Assembly (NCBI GenBank): GCA_038063175.1
Contig: JBBTVP010000002.1
Location: 1 to 15,138 of the forward strand
Direction of reading: 5' to 3'
DNA length: 15,138 bases
Origin: JBBTVP01 sp038063175
Lineage (GTDB): Bacteria; Patescibacteriota; Minisyncoccia; UBA6257; 1-14-0-10-40-38
Shown: positions 1-7,655 of the stretch, in pieces
Position numbering within the stretch: position 1 is the first letter of the stretch
Layout of the letters: each line of letters opens with the position of its first letter
The notes under the pieces: model-generated
Told to the model about the DNA's origin: nothing
The model's input: only the letters and a program-made list of their open reading frames with translations
Database searches by the model: none
Made by a program: the position numbers and the translations under genes

Positions 1-6
1 GAGAAA

Positions 7-32
7 CAAAAAACACCGCACGTGAGGGTGTT
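7..32 (-). terminator. Possible intrinsic terminator/attenuator, leftward
   Basis: On the minus strand, stem AACACC (27-32) pairs with GGTGTT (12-17) around a 9-nt loop containing CACGTG, and the 3' arm continues into TTTTTTG. The stem is short (6 bp), so strength is uncertain. It lies just downstream of the leftward promoter at 73-101. Confidence 0.4.
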
Positions 33-66
33 CGGATTGAGGGGGGATGGCGGGTTGTGGAGGGCT
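7..66 (-). ncRNA. Putative short leftward RNA (~60 nt)
   Basis: Seen: a strong minus-strand promoter (73-101) points left with a predicted start near 66. About 35 nt later comes a 6-bp hairpin (AACACC/GGTGTT, plus-strand 27-32 and 12-17, 9-nt loop) running directly into a T tract (plus-strand A run 8-13). Promoter plus intrinsic terminator would give an RNA of about 60 nt. It is C-rich (CCCTCC and CCCCCCTC runs) and has no obvious reading frame. It could instead be the attenuated leader of a gene lying left of the window. No known RNA family is recognised. Confidence 0.35.
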
Positions 67-72
67 ATTATT

Positions 73-101
73 AGTATAATATATAGATATTGTATTGTCA
101 A
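73..101 (-). promoter_or_regulatory. Consensus sigma-70-type promoter, leftward
   Basis: Minus strand: TTGACA (96-101), a 17-nt AT-rich spacer, then TATACT (73-78). This is a perfect -35 and a 5/6 -10 at optimal spacing, predicting a start near 66. It is divergent from the csoR-copA operon. Confidence 0.65.
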
Positions 102-180
102 TATTTTTTAGATAGCTCGGGAGTGTTATATGTGCATTTTTAGTTATCCACACCCTCACTTGCGTTTCCCTGGGATAACC

Positions 181-205
181 TATAACCTAGGTAGTAGGTT
201 ATAAT
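181..205 (+). promoter_or_regulatory. csoR operator overlapping its -10 box
   Basis: A perfect 9-bp inverted repeat, TATAACCTA (181-189) and TAGGTTATA (195-203) with a 5-nt spacer, sits immediately before csoR. Its right arm overlaps a TATAAT -10 box (200-205) that ends 6 nt before the csoR ATG (212), so the transcript is probably leaderless. A second overlapping palindrome, GGTTAT-A-ATAACC, lies at 197-209. CsoR proteins bind pseudo-palindromes in their own promoters, so this is the natural autoregulatory site. No good -35 is seen at 177-182, so basal expression may be weak. Confidence 0.6.
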
Positions 206-211
206 AACCAT

Positions 212-481
212 ATGGCAAAACAACTTTCGCCAAAGAAGGAAAAATCATTAAAACTCGCGAAGCAGGCAAAAGGAACGCTTGAGGCCGTAGTTCAGATGAT
301 TGAAAACGGAACATACTGTATCGAAATCATCCAGCAAACGGATAGCGCGATCGGGCTTTTGAAGTCGGTAAAAAAGGAACTCCTCGCAGGACATTTAGAT
401 ACCTGTGCGCTTGAGCAGTTGAAAGGCAACAAAACGCAGGCGATCCAGGAACTCCTGAAGATCTATAATCTTTCGAACTAA
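212..481 (+). CDS. csoR: CsoR/RcnR-family copper-sensing repressor
   Basis: An 89-residue, all-helical DUF156/CsoR-family protein. Family role: a cytoplasmic tetrameric repressor that leaves DNA when it binds Cu(I), derepressing copper export. Seen: the Cu(I)-ligand signature is complete, with Cys36 on helix 2 and His61 plus Cys65 (HLDTC) on the next, the same numbering as in the well-studied mycobacterial CsoR. This favours copper over the nickel/cobalt RcnR type. Length is typical. It is the first gene of the operon; its stop is followed by a single base before the copA ATG. The ATG at 212 has no Shine-Dalgarno but lies 6 nt after a TATAAT box within a perfect inverted repeat, consistent with a leaderless, autoregulated message. 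Confidence 0.88.
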   Translation: MAKQLSPKKEKSLKLAKQAKGTLEAVVQMIENGTYCIEIIQQTDSAIGLLKSVKKELLAGHLDTCALEQLKGNKTQAIQELLKIYNLSN

Positions 482-482
482 C

Positions 483-2837
483 ATGGCGAATCCACGAATT
501 TTCAAAGTGAAGGGGATGCATTGCGCGAGCTGCGCGGTGAATATCGAAAAGACATTGAAGAAAGCCGAAGGGGTTCAGTCTGCAGAAGTGAACTACGGTA
601 CCGAAACAGCGAAAATTGATTTCGACGAGACAAAAACAAATCCCGAGACGCTTTCGAAAAAAATAGAGCCGCTTGGGTATTCGTTTGCAATGCCCATGCC
701 CGACCATGACGGAAAGTCCGCGAAAGAGATGGGAATGACCGAGAGCGAACACGCTGCGCATCTTGGGATCAATCAATCAAAAACGGAAAAACTTGCGGAG
801 ATTTCCGATATGAAAACGAAGCTCGCGGCCGCAATTCCCATTTCGGTGGTTGCCGTATTTGTGATGGGTTGGGAAATTTTTGCGAAGTATAACCTCGTTG
901 CCGCGATGCCCGTTTTTTGGGAAGAATTTTTCCATCACCTATTACCCGTACTCGCGACATACATCCTCTTTGTCGTGGGGAAGCCGTACCTCATGGGGTT
1001 CTATAGGTTCCTGCGCTACGGGAGGGCGAACATGGATTCCCTAATTGGCATTGGTACTACTGCCGCGTACCTCTACAGCTTCGCGGTGTCCGCATTCGAG
1101 GAAACGCTTGCGCCGTTCGTAGACGTTACCATCGGGTACTACGATGTGACGATCATTGTCATCACCTTCATTGCGCTTGGGAAATACCTTGAAGCAAAAT
1201 CGAAAATAAAAACAGGCGACGCGATCGAAAAACTTCTAAACCTCCAGGCGAAAACCGCACTCGTTCTACGAGATGGAAAAGAAGTTGAAATTCCGGTTTC
1301 CGAGGTAATCCACGGCGACCTCGTAATCGTGAAGCCAGCGGGGAAAATTCCGGTTGACGGGGTAGTTACCGAAGGATCGTCGCACGTCGATGAATCTATG
1401 ATTACCGGGGAACCGATGCCGGTTGGGAAATCAGTTGGAGATTCAGTCGCGGGTGGAACCCTAAATACCACGGGATCGTTTACGTTCCGTGCAACAAAGG
1501 TTGGTTCCGAAACAGTGCTCGCGCATATCGTGAAGATGGTGGAAGAAGCGCAGGCAACGAAAGCCCCGATCCAGGCACTCGCGGACAAGATTTCGTCGGT
1601 ATTTGTGCCGACGGTGCTCGTGCTCGCGTTTCTTGCTTTAGGGGCGTGGCTTCTTTTTGGAAGCGGTCCACTTGGATTCACAAAAGCGTTCTCGCTTGGG
1701 CTTACGTCGTTTGTGGGAATCCTTGTGATTGCGTGCCCGTGCGCGCTTGGCCTCGCAACGCCGACCGCAATTATCGTAGGGGTGGGGAAGGGTGCGCGGG
1801 AGGGGATATTAATCAAAGATGCTGCGACGCTCGAGAAACTCTACCGGGTGAACGTGCTTGTGATCGATAAGACCGGTACTATCACGAAGGGCAAGCCGGA
1901 GCTTGTGTCGTTCGAAAGCTTTGGCGGAGAAAAGCAGAAATTTATTTCCATTCTCGCCTCTCTTGAAAAAAAATCAGAGCATCCGATTGCGAGCGCGATC
2001 GTTGCATACGCAGAAAAAGAAAAAACTTCGTTTGTTCCGGTAAGTAATTTTGAAGCAATAAAAGGCAAGGGAATTCACGGAGCAATAGACGGCATCGAGT
2101 ACTATGCGGGAAATGTAAAACTCATCGCGGAACTTGGACTTTCGTTTGACGCAGCTTCTTTGGAGAAAGAAACAGAAAAGGGCAGGACGCCGGTTATCCT
2201 TGCGACAAAGGAAAAGGTGCTCGGGGTGGGTACGGTTGCGGATGCCTTGAAGCCGGAATCAAGAGACGCAATCGCGCGGCTCCACAAATCTGGCATCAAG
2301 GTAGTGATGCTCTCGGGGGATGATGCAAAAACTGCGCGCGCGATCGCGAACGAAGTTGGCATAGACGACGTGGTGCCTGAAGCGCTTCCCGAAGACAAGC
2401 TGAAAAAAATTGAAGAACTCCAAAAGGCGGGAAATGTGGTTGCGATGGCGGGGGATGGGGTGAACGACGCGCCCGCGCTTGCGAAGGCCGATGTGGGTAT
2501 TGCGATGGCAACGGGCACCGATGTGGCGATTGAGTCAGCAGGTATCACCCTACTCCACGGAGATATTTCGAAAATCGTGAAGGCGATTCAGCTCTCGCGG
2601 ATCACCATGCGGGGGATCAAGCAAAACCTTTTCGCGGCGTTCATATATAATATACTCGGCATTCCACTCGCGGGAGGCGCGTTTTACCCGTTCTTTGGTA
2701 TACTTCTAAGCCCTGTGTTCGCGGGTCTCGCAATGGCGCTCTCGAGCGTATCGGTTGTCGGAAATTCACTCCGCATTAAATCAACCCCGTTAGAAGCCGC
2801 GATCGCAGTCAAGAATTCTAAAATTTTCAAAAAATAA
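483..2837 (+). CDS. copA: Cu(I)-exporting P1B-type ATPase CopA
   Basis: ATP-driven copper efflux pump of the inner membrane, 784 aa. In order: an N-terminal HMA domain (about 5-70) with GMHCASC (Cys14, Cys17); a Met/His-containing linker (70-93); membrane helices from about 112-232; actuator domain with TGE (308-310); the CPC helix (Cys418, Cys420); phosphorylation site DKTGT (Asp462); nucleotide-binding His500-Pro501 (SEHP); hinge GDGVND (657-662); and two final helices carrying Tyr722-Asn723 and Met751-Ser754-Ser755. CPC with YN and MxxSS is the P1B-1 Cu+ signature. All catalytic motifs are intact. It starts one base after csoR stops and is followed after one base by the HMA fusion gene, so it is almost certainly translated from the same mRNA and repressed by CsoR. 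Confidence 0.95.
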   Translation: MANPRIFKVKGMHCASCAVNIEKTLKKAEGVQSAEVNYGTETAKIDFDETKTNPETLSKKIEPLGYSFAMPMPDHDGKSAKEMGMTESEHAAHLGINQSKTEKLAEISDMKTKLAAAIPISVVAVFVMGWEIFAKYNLVAAMPVFWEEFFHHLLPVLATYILFVVGKPYLMGFYRFLRYGRANMDSLIGIGTTAAYLYSFAVSAFEETLAPFVDVTIGYYDVTIIVITFIALGKYLEAKSKIKTGDAIEKLLNLQAKTALVLRDGKEVEIPVSEVIHGDLVIVKPAGKIPVDGVVTEGSSHVDESMITGEPMPVGKSVGDSVAGGTLNTTGSFTFRATKVGSETVLAHIVKMVEEAQATKAPIQALADKISSVFVPTVLVLAFLALGAWLLFGSGPLGFTKAFSLGLTSFVGILVIACPCALGLATPTAIIVGVGKGAREGILIKDAATLEKLYRVNVLVIDKTGTITKGKPELVSFESFGGEKQKFISILASLEKKSEHPIASAIVAYAEKEKTSFVPVSNFEAIKGKGIHGAIDGIEYYAGNVKLIAELGLSFDAASLEKETEKGRTPVILATKEKVLGVGTVADALKPESRDAIARLHKSGIKVVMLSGDDAKTARAIANEVGIDDVVPEALPEDKLKKIEELQKAGNVVAMAGDGVNDAPALAKADVGIAMATGTDVAIESAGITLLHGDISKIVKAIQLSRITMRGIKQNLFAAFIYNILGIPLAGGAFYPFFGILLSPVFAGLAMALSSVSVVGNSLRIKSTPLEAAIAVKNSKIFKK

Positions 2838-2838
2838 T

Positions 2839-3921
2839 ATGGAAAACAAAATTTCTTCTCAAAACGGAGAGCTTGTCGGATCGCGATCTGCTTCTAACGG
2901 GGAGAAAACCTACACGTTTTACGTGAAGGGAATGCACTGCGCGTCGTGTGTGGTGTTAACCGAGAGCGAACTTTCCGAAGTTTCTGGTATAAGCCGTGTA
3001 AAGGCATCACTCGACAAACTATCCGTAGAAGTTACGGGAAATTTTGGCGAAAAGAATACGGAAGAAGTGGCGCACGATTTAAGCGAGGTGATGAAGCCGC
3101 ACGGATATTCCCTATTAGTAGAAGCCGAGGCACCAAAGGTTCAGTGGGTAGATTTCAAAATTGCGATTCCGGCAGCGCTCGCATTCATCGCAGTTTTTAT
3201 TGCTCTCCAGAAACTCGGCATTGTGAATCTCGTGACGACGTCAGACGTAGGGTACGGCACCGCATTTGTGATTGGTCTCATCGCATCAGTTTCTACGTGC
3301 ATGGCGGTCGTGGGCGGGCTCGTGCTCTCTATGTCTGCGAATTTCGCGCGTGGGGGGGACAAGATTCGTCCGCAGCTCATGTTTCACGGAGGAAGGATGG
3401 TCTCGTTTTTCATCTTAGGGGGCGTGATCGGAGCCCTTGGTTCTGCCTTCCAGCTTGGTATCGCTGGCACCGTGGTGCTCAACCTCGTGCTCGCCCTCGT
3501 GCTTCTTGTACTTGGCCTTAATCTTCTCGATGTATTTCCCTGGATGAAACGGATCCAGCCAACGCTTCCAGGTTTTCTTGGTAAGCGCGTGCATGAGCTG
3601 AAACGCGTGAATCATGTACTTACCCCGTCGCTTGTCGGAGTGGCCACATTTTTTCTCCCATGCGGATTCACTCAGTCGATGCAATTCTACACGCTTACGA
3701 CTGGGAATTTTTGGACTGGGGCGCTCACCATGTTTGTGTTCGCTCTCGGGACTCTCCCGGTGCTCTTGCTCTTAAGCTTCAGTTCCGCCGGTATTATGGA
3801 AAAGCCATGGCGTGGTGCCTTTTTCAAGGCTGCGGGACTCATCGTGGTATTTTTTGCGCTCTTTAACCTTCTGAATATCCTTGCTGCGGCAGGTGTAATC
3901 CCGCCCATTTTCAACTTATAG
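2839..3921 (+). CDS. HMA domain fused to DsbD/SafE-like membrane protein
   Basis: 360 aa. An N-terminal heavy-metal-associated domain (about 24-95) has GMHCASC (Cys34, Cys37). It is fused to a hydrophobic region (from 105) with six or more helices that resembles the TauE/SafE-DsbD_2 group. Two membrane cysteines stand out: Cys154 (STCMAVVGG) and Cys275 (FLPCGFTQ), positioned like the redox pair of DsbD/CcdA. Inference: it either accepts copper through the HMA domain or passes electrons across the membrane to an extracytoplasmic copper protein. As I recall, some bacterial homologues carry HMA, this membrane domain and a cupredoxin in one chain; here the cupredoxin is the next gene. One base separates it from copA. 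A sulfite-exporter label would be misleading. Confidence 0.8.
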   Translation: MENKISSQNGELVGSRSASNGEKTYTFYVKGMHCASCVVLTESELSEVSGISRVKASLDKLSVEVTGNFGEKNTEEVAHDLSEVMKPHGYSLLVEAEAPKVQWVDFKIAIPAALAFIAVFIALQKLGIVNLVTTSDVGYGTAFVIGLIASVSTCMAVVGGLVLSMSANFARGGDKIRPQLMFHGGRMVSFFILGGVIGALGSAFQLGIAGTVVLNLVLALVLLVLGLNLLDVFPWMKRIQPTLPGFLGKRVHELKRVNHVLTPSLVGVATFFLPCGFTQSMQFYTLTTGNFWTGALTMFVFALGTLPVLLLLSFSSAGIMEKPWRGAFFKAAGLIVVFFALFNLLNILAAAGVIPPIFNL

Positions 3922-3929
3922 AGAAAAGG

Positions 3930-3935
3930 TATAAA
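3930..3935 (+). promoter_or_regulatory. Possible -10 box before cupredoxin gene
   Basis: TATAAA ends 8 nt before the ATG at 3944, and no Shine-Dalgarno is visible. This spacing would place a transcription start at or next to the ATG, giving an internal leaderless message. The -35 region (TTTTCA, 3908-3913) is poor. Confidence 0.35.
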
Positions 3936-3943
3936 CTATTTCT

Positions 3944-4327
3944 ATGAACCGAGTCACACTTTCTGCTATTGTCGGTATTGTCATTATCGGGGGATCAATC
4001 GTGTTTGCCTGGGGAAATTCCTCGAAAGGGTTACCGCCTCCCATCGCAACAATTATCAATGGCACTCAAGTGATTGAAATTGACGCAAAAGGCGGTTACT
4101 CGCCGCGCGTTACGCTCGCGAAAGCGAATATGCCAACGATACTCAAGGTGAAAACTCAAGGGACGTTTGATTGCTCATCGGCGCTCCGGATTCCAAAGAT
4201 TGGGTACGGTGCGGTTCTTCCTGCATCGGGAACCACTGAAATAGAAATCCCGCCGCAAGAGACTGGCTCCACCATCCAAGGTCTTTGCGTGATGGGGATG
4301 TATAATTTTCAGGTCCGATTTAACTAA
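3944..4327 (+). CDS. Membrane-anchored cupredoxin-like protein
   Basis: 127 aa with an uncleaved anchor or signal helix (about 5-23) followed by a ~95-residue beta-rich domain. The pattern of the domain (GYSPRVTLAKANMPTILKV, then Cys77, a Gly-rich turn at about 95-97, a PPQETG segment, and C-V-M-G-M) matches the cupredoxin_1-type domain found in small bacterial copper-binding proteins. Candidate metal ligands are Cys77, Cys115, Met117 and Met119. The classical blue-copper His pair is absent, so it is more likely a copper-binding or storage partner than an electron-transfer plastocyanin. It should face outside the cytoplasm. Position after copA and the HMA fusion supports a role in extracytoplasmic copper handling. 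Confidence 0.7.
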   Translation: MNRVTLSAIVGIVIIGGSIVFAWGNSSKGLPPPIATIINGTQVIEIDAKGGYSPRVTLAKANMPTILKVKTQGTFDCSSALRIPKIGYGAVLPASGTTEIEIPPQETGSTIQGLCVMGMYNFQVRFN

Positions 4328-4332
4328 CATCC

Positions 4333-4746
4333 ATGAAGGTATATCTTATTTCTTTACTGCTTATCGGTTTCGTCGCCATTTCTGTGTTCGGCGTATTTGC
4401 GATGAATCATGACAACGAAGAAGTTTCTAGGCACGGTTGCCTTGCTGCAACCACGAAGGGAATTGACTGCCCGATAGAGGAAGCCCCAATTGCTTACCTC
4501 GCATTCCATCTTGGTGCGTTAAAACATTTTGTCGCCGTTTCCTTTAGTACGGTCGCTCTTTTGCTTCACGCGCTCGTATTTTTAATTGTAAGTATTGTTC
4601 TTTTATCACTATCGAGAAAGATAGGCGTGTCGCAATCTGATCTTTTATATTTTAGGTTTCCCTGGCTTAGTCCGTTTAATCCAGTTTTTGCTCGTGAACT
4701 GACCGGCTGGTTAGCGCTCCACGAAAATAGCCCAGCTCTCACCTAG
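4333..4746 (+). CDS. Small membrane protein of unknown function
   Basis: 137 aa, family not recognised. Seen: an N-terminal hydrophobic helix (about 4-23), an extracytoplasmic loop holding FAMNHD plus Cys36 and Cys46, a second hydrophobic stretch (about 67-93), and a C-terminal tail ending in WLALHENSP (126-134). The Met-His-Asp and paired Cys residues between the two helices are plausible metal or thiol sites. It starts 5 nt after the cupredoxin-like gene and is the last gene before the terminator at 4801-4821, so it belongs to the copper operon. A copper-related function is inferred only from position. Confidence 0.7.
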   Translation: MKVYLISLLLIGFVAISVFGVFAMNHDNEEVSRHGCLAATTKGIDCPIEEAPIAYLAFHLGALKHFVAVSFSTVALLLHALVFLIVSIVLLSLSRKIGVSQSDLLYFRFPWLSPFNPVFARELTGWLALHENSPALT

Positions 4747-4751
4747 GGCGC

Positions 4752-4789
4752 CGATGCAAACCTAGTTCACTGCAATCGAGGTTTCATCG
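4752..4789 (+). other. Long hairpin before the terminator
   Basis: CGATG (4752-4756) and AAACCT (4758-4763) pair with AGGTTT (4779-4784) and CATCG (4785-4789): 11 bp with one bulged C and a 15-nt loop. No T tract follows, so it is not itself a terminator. It may stabilise the 3' end of the copper mRNA. The AACCT/AGGTT arms resemble those of the csoR operator but with wider spacing. Confidence 0.4.
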
Positions 4790-4800
4790 TGCGTCCATCA

Positions 4801-4821
4801 ATCCCTTACTAAGGGATTTTT
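4801..4821 (+). terminator. Intrinsic terminator ending the copper operon
   Basis: ATCCCTT (4801-4807) pairs with AAGGGAT (4811-4817) over a 3-nt loop and is followed by a T tract to 4821. It separates the csoR-copA operon from the DUF1573-ccdA gene run. Confidence 0.7.
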
Positions 4822-4849
4822 CGTGTCGCGTTCAATCAAAATAAAAACC

Positions 4850-5365
4850 ATGAAACCATCTAATATTGTAAATGCATTAATCATCATCTTAGTTTTTGGG
4901 GGCATTGTTCTCGTTGCCCGACCAGCGCCCGCGAGTCTTGGATCTGATTCTCGCGAGGAGGGGGGACAGGTAGTTTCAAGCGGGACGCTTGAAGTTCTCG
5001 GTGAGAAGTATTACGACTTCGGCACCATCTCCATGCGAGAAGGAGACGTACGCTACAATTTCACGGTAAAGAACTCGGGGAGCGAATCGGTGACCGTGAA
5101 TAAAGTCTATACCTCGTGTATGTGCACAACCGCATCTTTAATCCTCGGGGAGAAACGGTTCGGACCATACGGCATGCCCGGGCATGGATTTGTGCCAAAG
5201 GTGGATCAGATTGTGAACCCGGGCGAAGAGGCAACGGTTGAAGCGGTGTTTGACCCGGCGGCTCACGGCCCCGCGGGTGTGGGACGAATCGCGCGCACTA
5301 TCACACTCGAGAATAACGCCGGTGCGCCAGTCGAGCTTAATTTCTCGGCAATGGTTACTCCCTAA
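4850..5365 (+). CDS. DUF1573 membrane-anchored protein
   Basis: 171 aa from the ATG at 4850. The frame is open back to a GTG at 4823, but that start would sit 2 nt after the terminator T tract and would put a charged stretch before the hydrophobic helix, so 4850 is preferred. Seen: an anchor helix (about 6-23), a low-complexity linker, then an Ig-like domain beginning YYDFGTISMREG, matching DUF1573 (residues about 54-170). It contains a Cys-x-Cys (Cys90, Cys92) in TSCMCTTA. Function of DUF1573 is unknown; these domains face outside the cytoplasm. It lies 3 nt before a CcdA-type gene, suggesting that the CxC is kept reduced, or serves as a metal site, with CcdA as electron source (inference). 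Confidence 0.8.
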   Translation: MKPSNIVNALIIILVFGGIVLVARPAPASLGSDSREEGGQVVSSGTLEVLGEKYYDFGTISMREGDVRYNFTVKNSGSESVTVNKVYTSCMCTTASLILGEKRFGPYGMPGHGFVPKVDQIVNPGEEATVEAVFDPAAHGPAGVGRIARTITLENNAGAPVELNFSAMVTP

Positions 5366-5368
5366 TGC

Positions 5369-6151
5369 ATGAACAGAAAACTCATACTGCTTATCGGTGT
5401 CGCGGTACTGCTCATCGGAACGGTGGTGTTCTTCAAGACTGGGGATCTTGGTACGAAAGCCATTTGGAGCTTAAGTGGCGGAGGAGAATGGCTTTTGCCG
5501 CTCCTCACGGTTGCGGCACTTATCGACAGCATTAACCCATGCGCGTTTGGCATTCTGCTCCTCACGGTTGCTTTCCTTATGTCTATTGGGAAAGCGCGCT
5601 CGGGGATTCTTAAGATTGGCGGATTCTACGTTCTGGGGGTATTCGTTGTCTACATGTCGATTGGACTTGGCATCCTCGAGGCGCTCCACCTCTTCAATAC
5701 GCCACATTTTATGGCGAAGGTGGGTGCGGCGCTTCTCCTTGCACTCGGGTCAATCAACTTAATCAACACATTCTTTCCGTCATTCCCGATTAAGCTCCGG
5801 ATTCCCCAAGTGGTGCACCGGAACATCGCAATCCTCATGGAGAAGGCATCACTCCCTACCGCGTTTCTTTTGGGAGCTCTCGTTGGTCTCTGTGAATTCC
5901 CGTGCACGGGCGGTCCCTACCTTATGACGATCGGCCTTCTCCATGATCAGAATACTTATCTCGCGGGATTTGGATACCTCGTGCTCTACAACTTAATCTT
6001 CATCCTCCCGCTTGTCGTAATTCTCTTCATTGCGAGTAATACGGCTCTTCTCGAGAAAGTGGCGGCTTGGAAAAATGCAGAAAATAAAAATATGCGAATG
6101 TGGGGAGGTATCGCTATGGTGATACTCGCGCTCCTCATATTCGTTCTCTAA
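5369..6151 (+). CDS. ccdA: CcdA/DsbD-type thiol-disulfide transporter
   Basis: 260 aa, polytopic inner-membrane protein. After an N-terminal hydrophobic helix (4-22) it shows about six further helices. The redox cysteines are clear: Cys58 in DSINPCAFG and Cys175/Cys179 in CEFPCTGGPY. In the family, one Cys from each half-repeat passes electrons from cytoplasmic thioredoxin to extracytoplasmic thiol proteins, as in cytochrome c maturation or disulfide reduction. No cytochrome c or heme-lyase gene is visible here, so the partner is probably one of the neighbouring Cys-containing proteins. It starts 3 nt after the DUF1573 stop and ends 3 nt before the next gene, so it sits in a tight operon. Confidence 0.87.
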   Translation: MNRKLILLIGVAVLLIGTVVFFKTGDLGTKAIWSLSGGGEWLLPLLTVAALIDSINPCAFGILLLTVAFLMSIGKARSGILKIGGFYVLGVFVVYMSIGLGILEALHLFNTPHFMAKVGAALLLALGSINLINTFFPSFPIKLRIPQVVHRNIAILMEKASLPTAFLLGALVGLCEFPCTGGPYLMTIGLLHDQNTYLAGFGYLVLYNLIFILPLVVILFIASNTALLEKVAAWKNAENKNMRMWGGIAMVILALLIFVL

Positions 6152-6154
6152 CCC

Positions 6155-6679
6155 ATGATTATGAAAGAAAGACTTAGTATCCTCATGCAGCGCATTGAGG
6201 AAAGAAAGAAGAATGGAGGCGTGGATCTCTCTACTGAAGAAGATTTGAGTCTCGCGGTTATGAATCTCGTAAGTCTCGAAGAACATTTCTTTTTCACAGG
6301 AGTGAAAACAAAGAAACCAGAGTATTTCGACCTATTGGGCGAGGTGCGGAATATGAGAAAGGAACTGCTTGCGAAACTCGTGGATAAAAATGAAGGAGAG
6401 ACGTGGTGCGTGTCAAAACATTTGCTTGCGACTACCATGCGTCTTATGGAAGTGGGTACAAAGCTCCACGCGCATGGCAAAGGAAAAGAAGCGATCGAAA
6501 TGTTCGAAAGAGCGAATAAGATATTCTCTCTATTCTGGGCGCTTCGCCTGAAGCTTATTGACGTAACGGGTCTTCGCGAGGTTGCTGCGGCTGAAGCCGC
6601 TCTCGTCGCGAGCACTAAGAAGCCATGGACGATCGAGGATATTACAAACAATCTCGTCGACTGCTGCGACGAAAACTAG
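6155..6679 (+). CDS. Helical protein of unknown function
   Basis: 174 aa, no family recognised. It appears soluble and mostly helical: a charged start (Met1 or Met3, 6155 or 6161), NLVSLEEHFFFTG (37-49), a helix rich in Glu/Arg/Lys (60-80), then GETWCVSKHLLATTMRLMEVG (81-101). It ends with Cys170-Cys171. The WCxxKH segment (Trp84, Cys85, His89) resembles neither a thioredoxin CxxC nor a known zinc site. The phrases look well conserved in style, and I have an impression of similar proteins in other CPR genomes, not verified. It is embedded 3 nt after ccdA and 6 nt before the next gene, so a role linked to the thiol-redox module is likely but unproven. Confidence 0.72.
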   Translation: MIMKERLSILMQRIEERKKNGGVDLSTEEDLSLAVMNLVSLEEHFFFTGVKTKKPEYFDLLGEVRNMRKELLAKLVDKNEGETWCVSKHLLATTMRLMEVGTKLHAHGKGKEAIEMFERANKIFSLFWALRLKLIDVTGLREVAAAEAALVASTKKPWTIEDITNNLVDCCDEN

Positions 6680-6685
6680 AAATAA

Positions 6686-7648
6686 ATGGAAAATCAAACA
6701 CGTGAAGCGCAAGAGAAGCGAGATTACTTCATTCCGGCGAGTATTCTTATTTCCGTTGTGATTCTCTCTAGCACATTGATCTACACCGCTGGGCTAAGCG
6801 CAAGCGATACTGTCAGTGAAGAAAATCAGAGTCTCGCCTCACCAACCGAAGAAAAAGTATTGCCATCTCGCGGGGTAGTGCTTCCGGCTACTTGGGGAGA
6901 CATCGGAGTTCAGCTTGTGGAAGCAGGGGTTATTGATTCAGAAAAACTAAAAGCCATCTATGCAGAACGTGGTAATTTCACCCCAGAATACGAAAAACTG
7001 CTTACCGGGAAAACTAATGGTAAACTGAAAATAACAGAAGAAAACGCCGGCTACCTTTTGAATCTGCTTTGGGCGCTCGGTCTTGGGAGTAAAAATCCGG
7101 TTCTCGATTTCGGGGAAATGATGGATCCGAAATACGGCGGAGCAGGCAGATTTGCTTCGACGGCAGGTTGGACAGTTGCGAAAGGAGATGCGATGGATCA
7201 CTACAGCAAGCATTCATTCTTTCGCTTGACGGACGAACAGCAGGAACTCGTTGACCGAATTTCGAAAGGCATTTACCGGCCGTGTTGCGGCAATTCCACG
7301 CACTTTCCGGATTGTAACCATGGGATGGCGATGTTAGGGCTTCTTCAGCTTATGGCATCACAGGGCGTAGGCGAAGCGGAAATGTGGAAGGCGGCATTAA
7401 CCGCTAATTCATATTGGTTTCCGGATACTTATCTCACCATTGCTGCATATATGGAAAAGAATGGAGTTGACTGGAACAATGTAAGTCCCAAAGAAGTTCT
7501 TGGAGCTGACTACTCGAGCAGTTCCGGCTACGCCAGGATTTCTTCCCAGGTCGAACCTCGTAACGAACTTCGGGGGGGAAGTGGGTGTGGTGTCGGCGCG
7601 GTAGCACCAGTAAAACAGGCGCGTGCACAGGTCGGGTGCGGGATCTAA
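6686..7648 (+). CDS. Anchored Cys/His/Met-motif protein, unknown family
   Basis: 320 aa. Residues 15-37 form a membrane anchor, putting the rest outside the cytoplasm. A central domain (about 60-280) contains a striking run at 196-216: Cys200-Cys201, His206, Cys210, His212, Met214 and Met216 (CCGN..H...C.H.M.M). This density of soft ligands suggests a metal site, perhaps copper, or a redox Cys cluster. The C-terminus is Gly/Ser-rich with Cys301 and Cys318, each in a CG context. No known domain is recognised. It is co-oriented with ccdA and the copper genes, which supports extracytoplasmic metal or thiol chemistry (inference). Intact from ATG at 6686; no Shine-Dalgarno seen. Confidence 0.72.
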   Translation: MENQTREAQEKRDYFIPASILISVVILSSTLIYTAGLSASDTVSEENQSLASPTEEKVLPSRGVVLPATWGDIGVQLVEAGVIDSEKLKAIYAERGNFTPEYEKLLTGKTNGKLKITEENAGYLLNLLWALGLGSKNPVLDFGEMMDPKYGGAGRFASTAGWTVAKGDAMDHYSKHSFFRLTDEQQELVDRISKGIYRPCCGNSTHFPDCNHGMAMLGLLQLMASQGVGEAEMWKAALTANSYWFPDTYLTIAAYMEKNGVDWNNVSPKEVLGADYSSSSGYARISSQVEPRNELRGGSGCGVGAVAPVKQARAQVGCGI

Positions 7649-7655
7649 AAATTAA

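Noticed and set aside
144..152. A perfect DnaA box (TTATCCACA) beside an AT-rich stretch, suggesting an origin
   Set aside because: Only one box is seen, with no cluster and no dnaA or dnaN nearby; a single 9-mer can occur by chance.
1139..1816. A 225-codon minus-strand open frame inside copA
   Set aside because: It mirrors the conserved CopA motifs in another frame and is Ser/Thr/Pro-rich, a typical antisense shadow.
4823..4849. GTG at 4823 as start of the DUF1573 protein
   Set aside because: It abuts the terminator T tract and adds a charged stretch before the anchor helix; ATG 4850 gives a normal export signal.
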